Shown here in pieces: positions 27,189-35,976 of a DNA stretch of 64,000 nt. The notes under the pieces were generated by a model, which worked only from the letters and a program-made list of their open reading frames with translations, searched no databases and had not been told where the DNA came from. The stretch's first letter is position 1, and each line of letters starts with the position of its first letter. A program made the position numbers and the translations under genes. The stretch spans positions 38,574 to 102,573 of the forward strand of contig CAJWBQ010000016.1 of the NCBI GenBank assembly GCA_913020115.1, in the 5' to 3' direction. The stretch is from an uncultured Cellvibrionales bacterium. GTDB lineage: Bacteria; Pseudomonadota; Gammaproteobacteria; Pseudomonadales; Cellvibrionaceae.

Positions 27189-29105
27189 CTATTTAATATT
27201 CAATGTAGACGGCTTCACTTTAAAAGATAACAAGACATTGCCGGCGGCCAATCCCCATTTGTCGTAGCCAGAATTGATCAAAAGGCGATCTCCCACAATA
27301 ATCGGTCCATCGGAGTCTATTGAGCCACCCTTTGCTTCAATGCCATTAACAAGTCCGTAGTCTATTCGCGTATCAACTTCCCACAAAACCGCTCCACTGC
27401 TAACATCAAACGCGCGCAGCATTCCGTCGAGGCCACCCCCAAAAACGACACCCGGCACTACCGTAACCGCCGCCGAAATACCGGCGGAACATTTCCATTT
27501 TTCACCGTCGCAATTCGCTTCAGTCAATTCAGACCATAAGGTTTTACCAGTATAGATATCTAAGGCATGCATACCGGACTTTGCAGGTTTATGTGCATCT
27601 CGCTGATAAACGGAGGTATCTGATATTCCGACATACACACGTTCTCGGTCTGATGCCATACCCCAGTGTACACCGCCCATGATTCCTCCACGGCCAACTT
27701 GGTTTTGCCACAAAAGCTTCCCGCCATCATCTGGATCAAAAGCATAAACTCGCCCAGATTTTTGCCCTGCTAAAATAATGTCCTTGCCGCTTGGCCCCAC
27801 TGTTAGAATTGGAGGCGCACCAAAATCGAAATCGGGGCCAAAATTTTCTGGGCAATTAACCTTAGTCAACCCACAAGCTCCATTCCATGCGTCATTAGGC
27901 GTTACCTGATTAACCCACGCAACAGCACCGCTGGTCATAGATAAAGCTATGATTGCATCACTCGTATCACTTGTTGGGTGCGTATAGTTTTCCCCAGTAC
28001 CAAAGTAGATACGACCTCGTTTAACATCAACCGTTGGCGTCGACCAAATTGGTGCACCTGAGGGACCATATCGAATTACTCCGGCTGAGTTCTTACCCTG
28101 TGGCACAGGCTTTGAGCCTGTATACGTTTGCCAAATGGTCTCGCCCGTCATTTTGTTTAAGCTCAATATAGAGCCCCTAAAGGTGCAGCATTCGTATTTA
28201 GGATTAATGGCTGAGATAATTTCCAGAGACGAGATTGGGACAAAGAGTGTGTTCTTGTGTAAGGTTAATGACCCAGTTAAAGTTGCGTTCAAATGAGAGT
28301 CCGCTTTCTTTTTCCACAATAGTTTTTTTGTTTTTATGTCATACCCGTAGACATTCGCCTTAAAGTCTCCAAAATATAATCGTGAGGCTTTGCCCTCCTC
28401 ATCCACATCAACAGAAATCGCGCTTCGAATCTCGGCTTCTACTTGATAGTCCCATAGTAAACAACCACTTGTGAGATCGATGGCGTATAACTTACCATCT
28501 TGACCACCCACAAAAAGCGTGTCCCCAGCAACCGTCGGCTGAGACCGGGCACGACCAGAATTAGGAAAAGCAAAAACCCATTCAAGAGATAAACGTTCAA
28601 CGTTTTTGCCTGTGATTAAGCTTTCTTTGATGGCACGTTCATTGTGAATACCGGCGCCCCAATTACCCACATGCAAAGGGCTCATCGATACGGTAGATGC
28701 CGCCCTTGCCTTACACTCACGACTAACGGAGACAAGGTCCGCTTTTTCTGAGCCTAGATAGGAAGCTATAGACAAGCGTTCGCTGGGCAACAAATGGCCA
28801 GCTTGTGAGGCCATCACACCAAAATTCAACACATTGTAGATATGAGCGGAAGTGAGCTTTTTCAGCGCGGGAATGAGTGGCGCTTCACCGTGACCGTGCT
28901 CGTGACAAAGGGCACAATTAGTCTGGAATAGCTCGCGACCTGCAGCATTATCAGCGGCTTCTGCACTCTCTACGAGCTTCACCTCTCCCTGGGCGCCGCT
29001 TGCAGGGTTGCTCGCGATTACAGTGCCGCTGCAGATCAACAATGCAGATGAAATGGGCATAATTAAATACTGACAGACCAGCTTGCCTAAGTTCTCAAAT
29101 ATCAT
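27189..29105 (-). CDS. Cytochrome c / PQQ-dependent dehydrogenase, polyvinyl-alcohol-dehydrogenase-like
   Basis: 638 residues. N-terminal hydrophobic segment (about 15-31), then a haem c domain (CALCH at 64-68), then an eight-bladed PQQ propeller with repeats such as KLYAIDLTSGCLLWDYQVEAEI, KMTGETIWQTYTG and YAFDPDDGGKLLWQ. The order haem-then-propeller is that of polyvinyl-alcohol dehydrogenases, reversed from most quinohaemoprotein alcohol dehydrogenases. It oxidises secondary alcohols in the periplasm and passes electrons to its own haem. An upstream epoxide-hydrolase-like gene and the downstream TonB receptor gene lie on the same strand. The natural substrate is unknown. Confidence 0.88.
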   Translation of the reverse strand: MIFENLGKLVCQYLIMPISSALLICSGTVIASNPASGAQGEVKLVESAEAADNAAGRELFQTNCALCHEHGHGEAPLIPALKKLTSAHIYNVLNFGVMASQAGHLLPSERLSIASYLGSEKADLVSVSRECKARAASTVSMSPLHVGNWGAGIHNERAIKESLITGKNVERLSLEWVFAFPNSGRARSQPTVAGDTLFVGGQDGKLYAIDLTSGCLLWDYQVEAEIRSAISVDVDEEGKASRLYFGDFKANVYGYDIKTKKLLWKKKADSHLNATLTGSLTLHKNTLFVPISSLEIISAINPKYECCTFRGSILSLNKMTGETIWQTYTGSKPVPQGKNSAGVIRYGPSGAPIWSTPTVDVKRGRIYFGTGENYTHPTSDTSDAIIALSMTSGAVAWVNQVTPNDAWNGACGLTKVNCPENFGPDFDFGAPPILTVGPSGKDIILAGQKSGRVYAFDPDDGGKLLWQNQVGRGGIMGGVHWGMASDRERVYVGISDTSVYQRDAHKPAKSGMHALDIYTGKTLWSELTEANCDGEKWKCSAGISAAVTVVPGVVFGGGLDGMLRAFDVSSGAVLWEVDTRIDYGLVNGIEAKGGSIDSDGPIIVGDRLLINSGYDKWGLAAGNVLLSFKVKPSTLNIK

Positions 29106-29147
29106 ATTTTAGAAATTTTCCAGTGATCTCACAATTTACAAGCCAAC

Positions 29148-29176
29148 ATTAGATGCGTTATTGTAACTTTAGTCAA
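29148..29176 (-). promoter_or_regulatory. Sigma70-like promoter of the PQQ dehydrogenase
   Basis: On the minus strand, TTGACT (29176-29171) and TCTAAT (29153-29148) are 17 bases apart, giving a leader of about 35-40 bases before the start codon at 29105. The -35 lies within the AGTCAATA octamer shared with the receptor promoter. Confidence 0.5.
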
Positions 29177-29232
29177 TAATAAATTTTACATACCCCTCCG
29201 TCCTGAACGACTCTTGAAACAAGTAAGACCGC

Positions 29233-30231
29233 TTATGAGGCATTGTCCCGCAAGAACTCAATTAGCACCGGGACGAGTAGCTCGGGGATTTCTTGAGTTA
29301 TTCCGTGGCCAGCGTCAAAGGCTAATTCTTTATACGATGCAGGCATCAGTTTGCGAGCACGCGCAACGGAACTCTCCGCGACCACGCCATCTTTTATGCC
29401 CCATATAAAGAGCGTTGGAACCGTCACGGGCTTCTGGAGACTGGCGTTTTCTGACACCCTTTCAATGTCTATCGCACGATACCAATTCAAAGCACTGGTT
29501 AATGCCATAGGTTCCGAGAGAATAGATAAATATTCATTGCGAACCAATTCAGGCAGGTGCGAGTACATACTTTTCACTGCCTTTTGCCTGTTGATGGTCA
29601 TCACAAATTCAGAGTAAATAGGCGTTTTCAGAAACTTAAAATATCCGCTGCGCTTGCTTTGCTCAGGGTCATCATTGGCGCTGTTCAGAAAACTTCCAAA
29701 ATGAGGGATTGAAAAAGCCGCCCATGACAATAAGCGATCTGGCTCGTTCATGGCGGTATACCACCCTACCCCGGCTCCCCAATCGTGGCCTGCAAGGTGG
29801 AATTTCTCTATACCCAATGCATCTGCGATATCGAATATGTCTCTAGACAATTTGTTGATCTTGTAAGCATCTTTCCCAAAAGGACGTGCTCCAGGGCTGT
29901 AACCCCGCTGATCGTAGGCAATAACTCGGTAGCCCGCCTTCGCTAAAGACGGTATCAACGGTACCCATGATGCCGACGAAGCGGGGAAACCATGCAAGAG
30001 GATTAGGGCTGGACCTCTATTATCCATACCGGCCATTCTTGCTCTAAATTCAAAATTGTTGGCTTTAATTCGATAAATACCGTCGACAGCCCCCAGCTTG
30101 TACAAGGGCAAGTTATTGGTTTCACTAGTGTGCTTATATCGCCAGTCCAAGGAGGCTAGGTAATAGACCGTGGGCGCCACTATGATGAGAAAAAGAAACC
30201 CAGACACAATGTATTTCCATTTGCTTTTCAT
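29233..30231 (-). CDS. Membrane-anchored epoxide-hydrolase-like alpha/beta hydrolase
   Basis: 332 residues from the ATG at 30231; the open frame extends to 30303. A single N-terminal helix (about 5-25) anchors or exports the enzyme. Motifs: oxyanion LLHGFPASSASW, YDQRGYSPGARP, nucleophile elbow LAGHDWGAGVGW with Asp instead of Ser, and catalytic His in DAGHGITQEIP. This is the soluble epoxide-hydrolase pattern. It lies upstream of the PQQ dehydrogenase gene with a 127-base gap, so the two may act in one periplasmic pathway. Confidence 0.87.
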   Translation of the reverse strand: MKSKWKYIVSGFLFLIIVAPTVYYLASLDWRYKHTSETNNLPLYKLGAVDGIYRIKANNFEFRARMAGMDNRGPALILLHGFPASSASWVPLIPSLAKAGYRVIAYDQRGYSPGARPFGKDAYKINKLSRDIFDIADALGIEKFHLAGHDWGAGVGWYTAMNEPDRLLSWAAFSIPHFGSFLNSANDDPEQSKRSGYFKFLKTPIYSEFVMTINRQKAVKSMYSHLPELVRNEYLSILSEPMALTSALNWYRAIDIERVSENASLQKPVTVPTLFIWGIKDGVVAESSVARARKLMPASYKELAFDAGHGITQEIPELLVPVLIEFLRDNAS

Positions 30232-30579
30232 TTGTTTCGATTTCTCAATTTGGAAGGCGCAAAAACGCGGTGAACCTGCGCAGGCGGGACACGATAATGG
30301 CACACTATTGACTAACTGTGCAATATGATTTTGAAAGCAGCCACGGGATCAAGCTCAGGTGTAAACCTTGCGCCGAGCAATATTCCTAAAGGACATCTGC
30401 GGCCGACACGACGGAAGAGCACTCAATTTAGTAGCTCGCATGAATGATGGCTGATCGAAGCGCGCGTGAGAGCATTTGCAATGGGAGCGAGGCGAAATTG
30501 GAGATCTTAGTCCCTGCTTAGCACGCCTTACTTTATTGAGGGCGTCATCAATTCTGCAAGCGAAACCAAGGTAGGCTAT
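30232..30579. other. Intergenic region, 348 bases
   Basis: Apart from the promoter side of the hydrolase gene, I see no gene, repeat or RNA. The codon pattern is not that of a coding region, and the DNA may be decayed. Confidence 0.5.
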
Positions 30580-30837
30580 TTAAGTCATGACGCCTGGGCG
30601 GTATGGTTTTTGCGCGTGATTGGCCTGCTGGGAGCGCTTTTGATTCGTAAGCTTAACCTTCTTGGCGATTAGGCCTCGTTTATCTGAGTGGCACTCGAAT
30701 TCAACCGTAACACCCACTTTTAAAAACTGACAATTAACGAGATCAGCTTTGCGGACCATGATGTCAGCGCCCCCCCCGTTATCCAGAAATCCAGATTCTT
30801 TATCTTTGAACCACTTCTTAACTACTGTTTGCAACAC
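30580..30837 (-). CDS. Divergent cold-shock-domain protein with basic tail
   Basis: About 85 residues. The pattern WFKDKESGFLDNGGGADIMVRKADL resembles a cold-shock OB fold (WFNxxKGFGFIxxDDG, VFVHxSxI), but the RNP1 motif KGFGFI is reduced to ESGFLDN and RNP2 is altered, so nucleic-acid affinity may differ. A basic tail follows (KKVKLTNQKRSQQANHAQKPYR). The start is GTG at 30837 or TTG at 30834; GGTGGAG lies just before. It is downstream of a canonical cold-shock gene on the same strand, with a hairpin between. Confidence 0.72.
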   Translation of the reverse strand: MLQTVVKKWFKDKESGFLDNGGGADIMVRKADLVNCQFLKVGVTVEFECHSDKRGLIAKKVKLTNQKRSQQANHAQKPYRPGVMT

Positions 30838-30884
30838 TCCACCCCTAAATTAGCCTTCATTGCTATTGCGTATATAAGGACTGA

Positions 30885-30909
30885 ATAACCGAACCAAAGG
30901 TCCGGTTAT
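30885..30909 (-). terminator. Hairpin between the two cold-shock genes
   Basis: ATAACCGAACC and GGTCCGGTTAT form an 11-base stem with one mismatch and a 3-base loop. It could end transcription of the upstream cold-shock gene or attenuate read-through into the divergent copy. There is no long U-run on the minus strand. Confidence 0.45.
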
Positions 30910-30942
30910 ATCATCGTACATCGATGTAACTTCGTCTAAGTC

Positions 30943-31149
30943 TTACTCAGGGCGGACATTGTTTGCGCAAGGGCCTTTTTGACCTTGGCCAACTTCAAAC
31001 TCTACCGCCTGACCATCATTCAGCGTGGCATATCCGCCACCCGCTTGTATTTCGGAGTGATGGACAAAGAGGTCTTTACCTCCATCCTCTGGAGTAATAA
31101 AACCGAAACCCTTATCTGCATTAAACCACTTAACTATACCTTTACTCAT
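30943..31149 (-). CDS. Cold-shock protein, CspA family
   Basis: 68 residues from the ATG at 31149, preceded by AGGG. The OB fold is canonical: [38 protein letters not shown], with RNP1 KGFGFI and RNP2 LFVHHS intact, and the C-terminal [19 protein letters not shown]. It binds single-stranded nucleic acids and keeps mRNA unfolded. A TATAAT on the minus strand (31180-31175) is only 26 bases before the start codon, so a long cold-sensitive leader like that of E. coli cspA is not evident. Confidence 0.93.
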   Translation of the reverse strand: MSKGIVKWFNADKGFGFITPEDGGKDLFVHHSEIQAGGGYATLNDGQAVEFEVGQGQKGPCANNVRPE

Positions 31150-31497
31150 GCTGTACCCTATATTTTTGTGAAAGATTATAGACTTTCGACCCCGCTTGGC
31201 CACCTCAAAGTCGAAGGGGCTATATTGTCATGTTCGTGTGCTAGATACCATTAACAATGGCGGTACCGATTAGTAAATGTGGCTCTAGTTTGGCCATTTG
31301 TCCAGCACAGATAAGCCACTGCCATAAATCACACGCGAGTCTGCGAAGGTTCTTGCATAACACCAGCAGGCTCTGAATGACTAAGTAAATGACTGTACTG
31401 GATAAGCTAAACAGGACTGTGATACCGTCCACTGATAAGCCCCCTTTGCGGCATTACAGCGAGTAGCAGTCATCACAAGTCAAGAAAGAGACCTAAG
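31150..31497. other. Intergenic region, 348 bases
   Basis: Holds the TATAAT-like -10 of the cold-shock gene at 31175-31180 and the leader of the DJ-1/PfpI gene. No further gene or repeat is supported. Confidence 0.55.
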
Positions 31498-32262
31498 TTG
31501 AAACGAATTATTATCCCCCTACCCTCTTATGGATTTGACCCGACTGAGGTCGCTATCCCTTGGAAACTCATAGTGAAAGCAGGTCATCTACCGGTGTTTG
31601 CGACCCCGCGCGGTGAAACCGCTGAAGCTGACCGACTGATGTTAACTGGAGACCGGCTTGGCATTCTAAAACCACTATTACGGGCACGATTCGATGCAGT
31701 GGCCGCCTATGCCGAGCTATTGGAAGACTCAGCCTTTCAAAGCCCTATCCCCTACTCTGCGATTCAAAGCTCCGACTACGATGGGATATTACTTGCCGGA
31801 GGCCATGATAAAGGAGTCGTGGAATATCTAGAGTCGGCAGAGCTACAACGTATTGTCAGCCAGTTCTTTGTGGACCAAAAGCCGGTGGGAGCAATATGCC
31901 ATGGAGTTGTGCTCGCCGCTCGAAGCCTCAATGCCGATACTGGCGCCTCGGTACTTCGTGGCTATAAAACGACCGCTTTGCTCAAACAACAAGAATTGCT
32001 TGCCTACAACCTAACTCGACTTTGGCTTAAAGACTATTATCTCACTTACCCTGGGCTTGCCGTACAAGATGAAGTGAGTGCTACTTTGGCTTGTAAGGAG
32101 GATTTTATGGAGGGGCCTGCACCACTACTGCGAGATGATATGGCCCATCTACAACGTGGTTATGCCCTTCGCGATAGACACTATGTTTCCGCTCGTTGGC
32201 CCGGTGATGCTTACAGTTTTTCACTGGCATTTATGAAAATGTTAGCAGAGCACGTGAATTGA
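31498..32262 (+). CDS. DJ-1/PfpI-family protein
   Basis: 254 residues with the class-I glutamine-amidotransferase-like fold: KRIIIPLPSYGFDPTEVAIPW, SDYDGILLAGGHDKGVVEYLES and the nucleophile elbow VGAICHGVVLAAR (Cys in AICHG). It resembles glyoxalase-III/PfpI proteins but lacks clear assignment; the reaction could be a hydrolase, chaperone or glyoxal detoxification. The start is TTG at 31498 with a weak AAAGAG site. It faces the hydratase-family gene convergently. Confidence 0.85.
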   Translation: MKRIIIPLPSYGFDPTEVAIPWKLIVKAGHLPVFATPRGETAEADRLMLTGDRLGILKPLLRARFDAVAAYAELLEDSAFQSPIPYSAIQSSDYDGILLAGGHDKGVVEYLESAELQRIVSQFFVDQKPVGAICHGVVLAARSLNADTGASVLRGYKTTALLKQQELLAYNLTRLWLKDYYLTYPGLAVQDEVSATLACKEDFMEGPAPLLRDDMAHLQRGYALRDRHYVSARWPGDAYSFSLAFMKMLAEHVN

Positions 32263-32340
32263 AGACACCAGAACCTGGCTCAGCACTTTATTTTTTTATT
32301 GAAGCTAAAGTAAAGCCGACTGAACCGGCCAAAGTGAAAC

Positions 32341-33084
32341 TTAAAGCGCTACACTAGCTTCTCCAAGCCCCGGAAATTCAACACGCACCAGATCTCCGGC
32401 TTGGGCGCGGGGATAACCACTCCAAGTTCCAGTAGTGACCCAGGTACCAGCCGCTATCGTATAGCCCCGTTGGCAAGCTTGATTGACAAAGCCTGTCAGC
32501 AGAGACGTGGGATCAAGCTGTGGGTGGCTGCCACAATCCGCAAGCACAAGTTCATCATTAATGAACACATTAACGGCCTGAGAGCTACTTTCTATGCTTC
32601 GCCAATTTTCAATTTCCGCGCCTATCACCAAGGCACCATTCATTTGATTGTCGGCAAGGTGAAGAAATTCGTCGGCAACCTGCCAGTTGGCCAAACGACT
32701 ATCGAGCACCTCAATCGCGACCGCAACACGGTCAAGGGCGGCAAAAACTTCGTCTTCCTGGTAAGTCTTTCCAAGCTCAAACGCGGTATTAAACCGGTAA
32801 GCCAATTCAGCTTCAACGTGAAGCGCATTAAACGAATGTGAGCTGAAATTCGCCGGACTGGCCTGGTGATTACAGGCCGCTATCGGCGCACAAAATGTTG
32901 AGTTGTTGCTCAGCAAGCCTGTTTTCCAAAACAAAGGACTGGCATCAAGGTTCCGATTTGTCAGCATTTGAATAGCGTAGGCGTCGGACTCGGAGACGAC
33001 ACAATTGAGTTCAACAGGCTTTCCCGATTCTCGGGCTTCGATCAAACTCTGACTGATAGTTTCATTATCTATTTTGGTACTCAA
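32341..33084 (-). CDS. 2-keto-4-pentenoate hydratase / FAH-superfamily protein
   Basis: 247 residues from a TTG at 33084, which has AAGGAG nine bases upstream; the frame begins at 33093. The FAH superfamily acidic metal-binding motif appears as VEAELAYRF (about residues 92-100), followed by VAIEVLDSRL and a C-terminal GTWVTTGTWSGYPRAQAGDLVRVEFPGLGEAS, which is the 2-keto-4-pentenoate hydratase (MhpD-like) pattern. It would act on enol-keto acids from aromatic meta-cleavage. No ring-cleavage genes lie nearby, so the pathway is unclear. Confidence 0.87.
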   Translation of the reverse strand: MSTKIDNETISQSLIEARESGKPVELNCVVSESDAYAIQMLTNRNLDASPLFWKTGLLSNNSTFCAPIAACNHQASPANFSSHSFNALHVEAELAYRFNTAFELGKTYQEDEVFAALDRVAVAIEVLDSRLANWQVADEFLHLADNQMNGALVIGAEIENWRSIESSSQAVNVFINDELVLADCGSHPQLDPTSLLTGFVNQACQRGYTIAAGTWVTTGTWSGYPRAQAGDLVRVEFPGLGEASVAL

Positions 33085-33331
33085 CGGACCCAACTCCTTC
33101 GGTGACCTCGCACGCCATATCGGTGTGAGTAGCAGCGAGCATATTAGTTAGAGACAATAAGCTCTAGTAGAAGGGTCGCATTATGGAATAGAAAATACAG
33201 CTGTCAATACATAGGCCCACATTTCAATTCAGAATGTTCATATATAGGCGCCGACACGCAGCTCCCACGCTTAGGGCATTTAAACGGATAAGCCTTTCCC
33301 TCTTCAGGCTTCGCTACCAATTCAGGCACCA

Positions 33332-33559
33332 TTATCTGCAAGGGCAGCAGAGTCCCCAAAGAGACATCGGGGTTGTTTTCTGGCGCTGCCTAGCCAGCTT
33401 TAGCACTTCCATTCCATGGAGTTCAGGAAGCCCCAAATCAAGCAATACCAAGTCGTAATTTTGGCGAGCCATGGCCTTCAAACCTGAGTCTCCGTCGGCA
33501 AGCCAATCCACTACTAAGCCTCGCTGGCTCAGGCCTATTTCGACCGCCTGCCCCAGCAT
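33332..33559 (-). pseudogene. Truncated OmpR/QseB-type response-regulator receiver fragment
   Basis: 75 residues matching the middle of a receiver domain: MLGQAVEIGLSQRGLVVDWLADGDSGLKAMARQNYDLVLLDLGLPELHGMEVLKLARQRQKTTP (phosphoacceptor Asp within VLLDLGLP). The first strand with the acidic pocket (ILLVEDD) is absent upstream. After KTTP the expected VLILTA is replaced by unrelated residues and a stop. No output domain or kinase follows. It is a decayed remnant lying in a 700-base gene-poor stretch. Confidence 0.75.
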
Positions 33560-33700
33560 GAATTGAGGGGAATGAGTCGCTCTACCCGCTTCAATCTCTA
33601 GCGCCGGTGTTTACCTGCGGGTCGAAGCTTAGTTTCACAGATCGACCACAAGACTACTTCACCAGACTTAAGAGTCACTTAAGAAAGGAGAAATACTGCT

Positions 33701-33850
33701 ATGCGGCCTATCAGGGATTGGTTTGGAAATTTATTGGAACGGGGGGCGAGCGGAAGAAGTTTAGGTTTGAACCAGCCTCCAATAAGACTTCATCGCGCCA
33801 TACTACTCCATCAGTTTCAATGCAAAATACGGCACAATATTAAAAATTAG
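33701..33850 (+). CDS. Possible small protein, 49 residues
   Basis: An ATG with a good ribosome site (AAGGAG at 33685-33690, spacing 10) opens a 49-residue basic frame (starts MRPIRDWFGNLLERGASG) that overlaps the end of the convergent DUF6868-like gene. I recognise no family. The ribosome site is the only support, and chance is likely. Confidence 0.2.
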   Translation: MRPIRDWFGNLLERGASGRSLGLNQPPIRLHRAILLHQFQCKIRHNIKN

Positions 33851-34048
33851 TATCGCCAATTTATAATTGCCAAGAAAAGTGAAATAGCTGGCGTCTAGGT
33901 TTTCCGGCTCAAGTCCAAATAATGCTCTATGCATCCTCTTAACCGGCTCCCGGAATAAAGTGAGCATGAGCGTTGAGTACGCCAATAAACCAATGTTTAT
34001 CAGGGCGCACCAACCCAGAAAAGTAGCCAGTGCAGGTATATCTTCCAT
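33803..34048 (-). CDS. Small membrane protein, DUF6868-like
   Basis: 81 residues with two helices (about 5-30 and 60-78). The pattern LATFLGWCALINIGLLAYSTLML, HRALFGLEPENLDASYFTFLGNYKLAILIFNIVPYFALKL agrees with DUF6868 as I remember it. No function is known. The coiled-coil protein gene lies 59 bases upstream on the same strand and may be cotranscribed. Confidence 0.72.
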   Translation of the reverse strand: MEDIPALATFLGWCALINIGLLAYSTLMLTLFREPVKRMHRALFGLEPENLDASYFTFLGNYKLAILIFNIVPYFALKLME

Positions 34049-34107
34049 TATTAATACCTCTATTTCAGCTCCATGTGACTGGGTGTCGTTCTCAATAGAA
34101 CACTCTG

Positions 34108-34398
34108 CTATCGTAGAGCTTTTTTAATCTTCCTGTAACCCTCACTCAACTCATCGCCCAACATAGCTAAGGAACAATGAACATCCTCCATTGTGGGCTC
34201 CAGCGCTGTTTTCAGCTCGCGAACTCTGTCGCTGTAATGAGCCCACTTATGCTCAAGCTTGTCCCACTCATCTCTGAGTTCCATGCTTGCCAAGTGCATT
34301 TGCACATTCAACTCATCTCGTTGCGTTCGCAAAACGTCTATGCGATCTTCAATTTTTTCATCGAGCTCTTCTTCAAGATAATCTTTAATACCCATCAT
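34108..34398 (-). CDS. Small coiled-coil protein
   Basis: 96 residues, almost entirely charged helix: EEELDEKIEDRIDVLRTQRDEL, then MELRDEWDKLEHKWAHYSDRVRELKTALEPT. This predicts a long coiled coil with no signal or membrane part. No family recognised. It precedes the small membrane protein gene on the same strand, so it could be its cytosolic partner. Confidence 0.7.
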   Translation of the reverse strand: MMGIKDYLEEELDEKIEDRIDVLRTQRDELNVQMHLASMELRDEWDKLEHKWAHYSDRVRELKTALEPTMEDVHCSLAMLGDELSEGYRKIKKALR

Positions 34399-34600
34399 TT
34401 CAACTCCAAATAGCTAAGCTTCCCTGTATCTTATGCTCATCTCGGACAGGAACAATGATGCAAATCAAATTTCAATTATTCGAAAATAATTTGAGCGAAG
34501 CGTCGTTCATTGATCCGGAACAAGTTATTTCCCCACAGTAGTCGTAAGCTGTTTGCACACCCTGCTTCTTTTTTTAACTCAATAAAATTAGGTGGCTTCC

Positions 34601-35056
34601 ATGATCTGTTTATATCGACTTCTACTCGCTATCAGCTTCGGGCTTCTTTTGGGCTGCGACTCAGACTCTCAAGCCGCACGCGGTTTTAGCCTTCCAAAAG
34701 GCAACCCTGGAGCTGGCAAACTGGTTTACACTCAACTTCAATGCAACAACTGTCATAGCTTACCCAGCGTGCCGCAAGACACAGAGCGCGTCGCGGGCAC
34801 CCCCTCAGTCACGCTTGGCGGCGAGGTTTCAAGTGTGCAAACCTATGGCCAGCTGGTGAGTTCAATCATCAACCCCTCTCACCGTATTGCCAAAGGCTAC
34901 CCCTTGGCCGAAGTTGCTGACAATGGTCAGTCTCGCATGCGCAATTACAACGAAGTAATGACTGTCAAAGAGCTCATTGATCTGGTGAGCTATCTACAGC
35001 CTCAATACCAGTTACGCGCCTACGAACACAGTCGCTACCGGATGTATTACCCCTAA
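34601..35056 (+). CDS. Cytochrome c lipoprotein
   Basis: 151 residues from the ATG at 34601, with AGGTGG eight bases upstream; a GTG at 34592 is in frame but less well placed. The lipobox LLLGC (Cys19) implies a lipid anchor, probably on the periplasmic face. One haem is bound by CNNCH at 48-52. A methionine ligand may be Met113 or Met120 in MRNYNEVM. The gene stands alone between the coiled-coil gene and the IclR gene; its redox partner is unknown. Confidence 0.87.
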   Translation: MICLYRLLLAISFGLLLGCDSDSQAARGFSLPKGNPGAGKLVYTQLQCNNCHSLPSVPQDTERVAGTPSVTLGGEVSSVQTYGQLVSSIINPSHRIAKGYPLAEVADNGQSRMRNYNEVMTVKELIDLVSYLQPQYQLRAYEHSRYRMYYP

Positions 35057-35126
35057 GTTAAGGCTGTTTTCTCAGCGCCCAGAATTGTACAATGCTCATT
35101 CGATAAGGAATGGGCACGGGTATTAA

Positions 35127-35927
35127 ATGAAGGTATTGGGCGGGCTTCCACGAAACACTGACGACGAACCTGATCGCAAATTTATTGAAGCGCTCGCCAG
35201 AGGTCTAGACCTTCTGAGAGCCTTCCAGCCCGGCGATGGGTATTTGGGTAATCTAGAGCTCTCACAGCGAACAGGCTTACCTAAATCAAGCATTTCTCGC
35301 CTAACCTACACGCTGACAAAACTCGGTTACCTAAGTTATGACGAGCGCCTGGAAAAATACCAACTGGGCAGTGGTGTATTAGCACTGGGTTATGCCTTTG
35401 TCTCCAATTTGGCGGTTCGCCAAATAGCCAAACCGCTCATGCAAGCGCTTGCCAATGCCACTGGCACCGCCGTGGGCTTGTCAGACCGAGACCGTCTCGA
35501 CATGATTTACGTCGAATACTGCGCTCCCATCGAAGTCACTACCTTTCGCCACGAGGCTGGCGACAGGGTGCCCATGGCCCAAAATTCGGCCGGCCGCGCC
35601 TATCTGGCCGCACTGCCTGACGAAGAGCGTAACTATTTTTTCAGCTACATTGAACGCAAAGCGAGCGATGATTTGCCCAAGATTAAAGCGGGAATTGAAG
35701 AGGCTGTTAAGAATTACCGCAGTAAAGGCTACTGTTATTCCTTTGGCGACTGGGACGAAGACGTGAACGGTGTTGCCGTGCCACTGCACCTTGGGAAAAG
35801 TAATATATTTGCATTCAATGCAGGCGGACCCGCCTATCGGCTAACGCCAGAATTTCTAGAAAATGAAGTGGCACCCCAATTGAAAAACATGGTGCGCGAT
35901 ATTGAGGCGATGTTAATTCGTGATTAG
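35127..35927 (+). CDS. IclR-family transcriptional regulator
   Basis: 266 residues. Winged helix at about 15-85 (FIEALARGLDLLRAF, LELSQRTGLPKSSISRLTYTLTKLGYLSYDERLEKYQL), then the IclR effector domain (AKPLMQALANATGTAVGLSDRDRLDMIYVEY, GDRVPMAQNSAGRAYLAAL, GDWDEDVNGVAVPLH). It converges on the acyl-CoA dehydrogenase pair. A 17-base palindrome occurring before those genes and before the thiolase is typical of IclR operators, which makes this the likely controller of the acyl-CoA genes. Confidence 0.93.
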   Translation: MKVLGGLPRNTDDEPDRKFIEALARGLDLLRAFQPGDGYLGNLELSQRTGLPKSSISRLTYTLTKLGYLSYDERLEKYQLGSGVLALGYAFVSNLAVRQIAKPLMQALANATGTAVGLSDRDRLDMIYVEYCAPIEVTTFRHEAGDRVPMAQNSAGRAYLAALPDEERNYFFSYIERKASDDLPKIKAGIEEAVKNYRSKGYCYSFGDWDEDVNGVAVPLHLGKSNIFAFNAGGPAYRLTPEFLENEVAPQLKNMVRDIEAMLIRD

Positions 35928-35976
35928 TCCACGCTAAGAACCCGTTAAATGGGCCTTAGCGCGGCTGCTCGATGCT

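Noticed and set aside
27189..30231. Polyvinyl-alcohol degradation operon
   Set aside because: The dehydrogenase has the right layout, but no oxidised-PVA hydrolase was identified; the hydrolase here is epoxide-hydrolase-like.
31241..31432. Minus-strand reading frame, 63 residues
   Set aside because: No recognisable family or ribosome site; lies in the leader of the DJ-1/PfpI gene.
33204..33332. 42-residue Cys-containing frame touching the response-regulator remnant
   Set aside because: It has CPKRGSC and KCG, but no ribosome site, and lies in decayed DNA.
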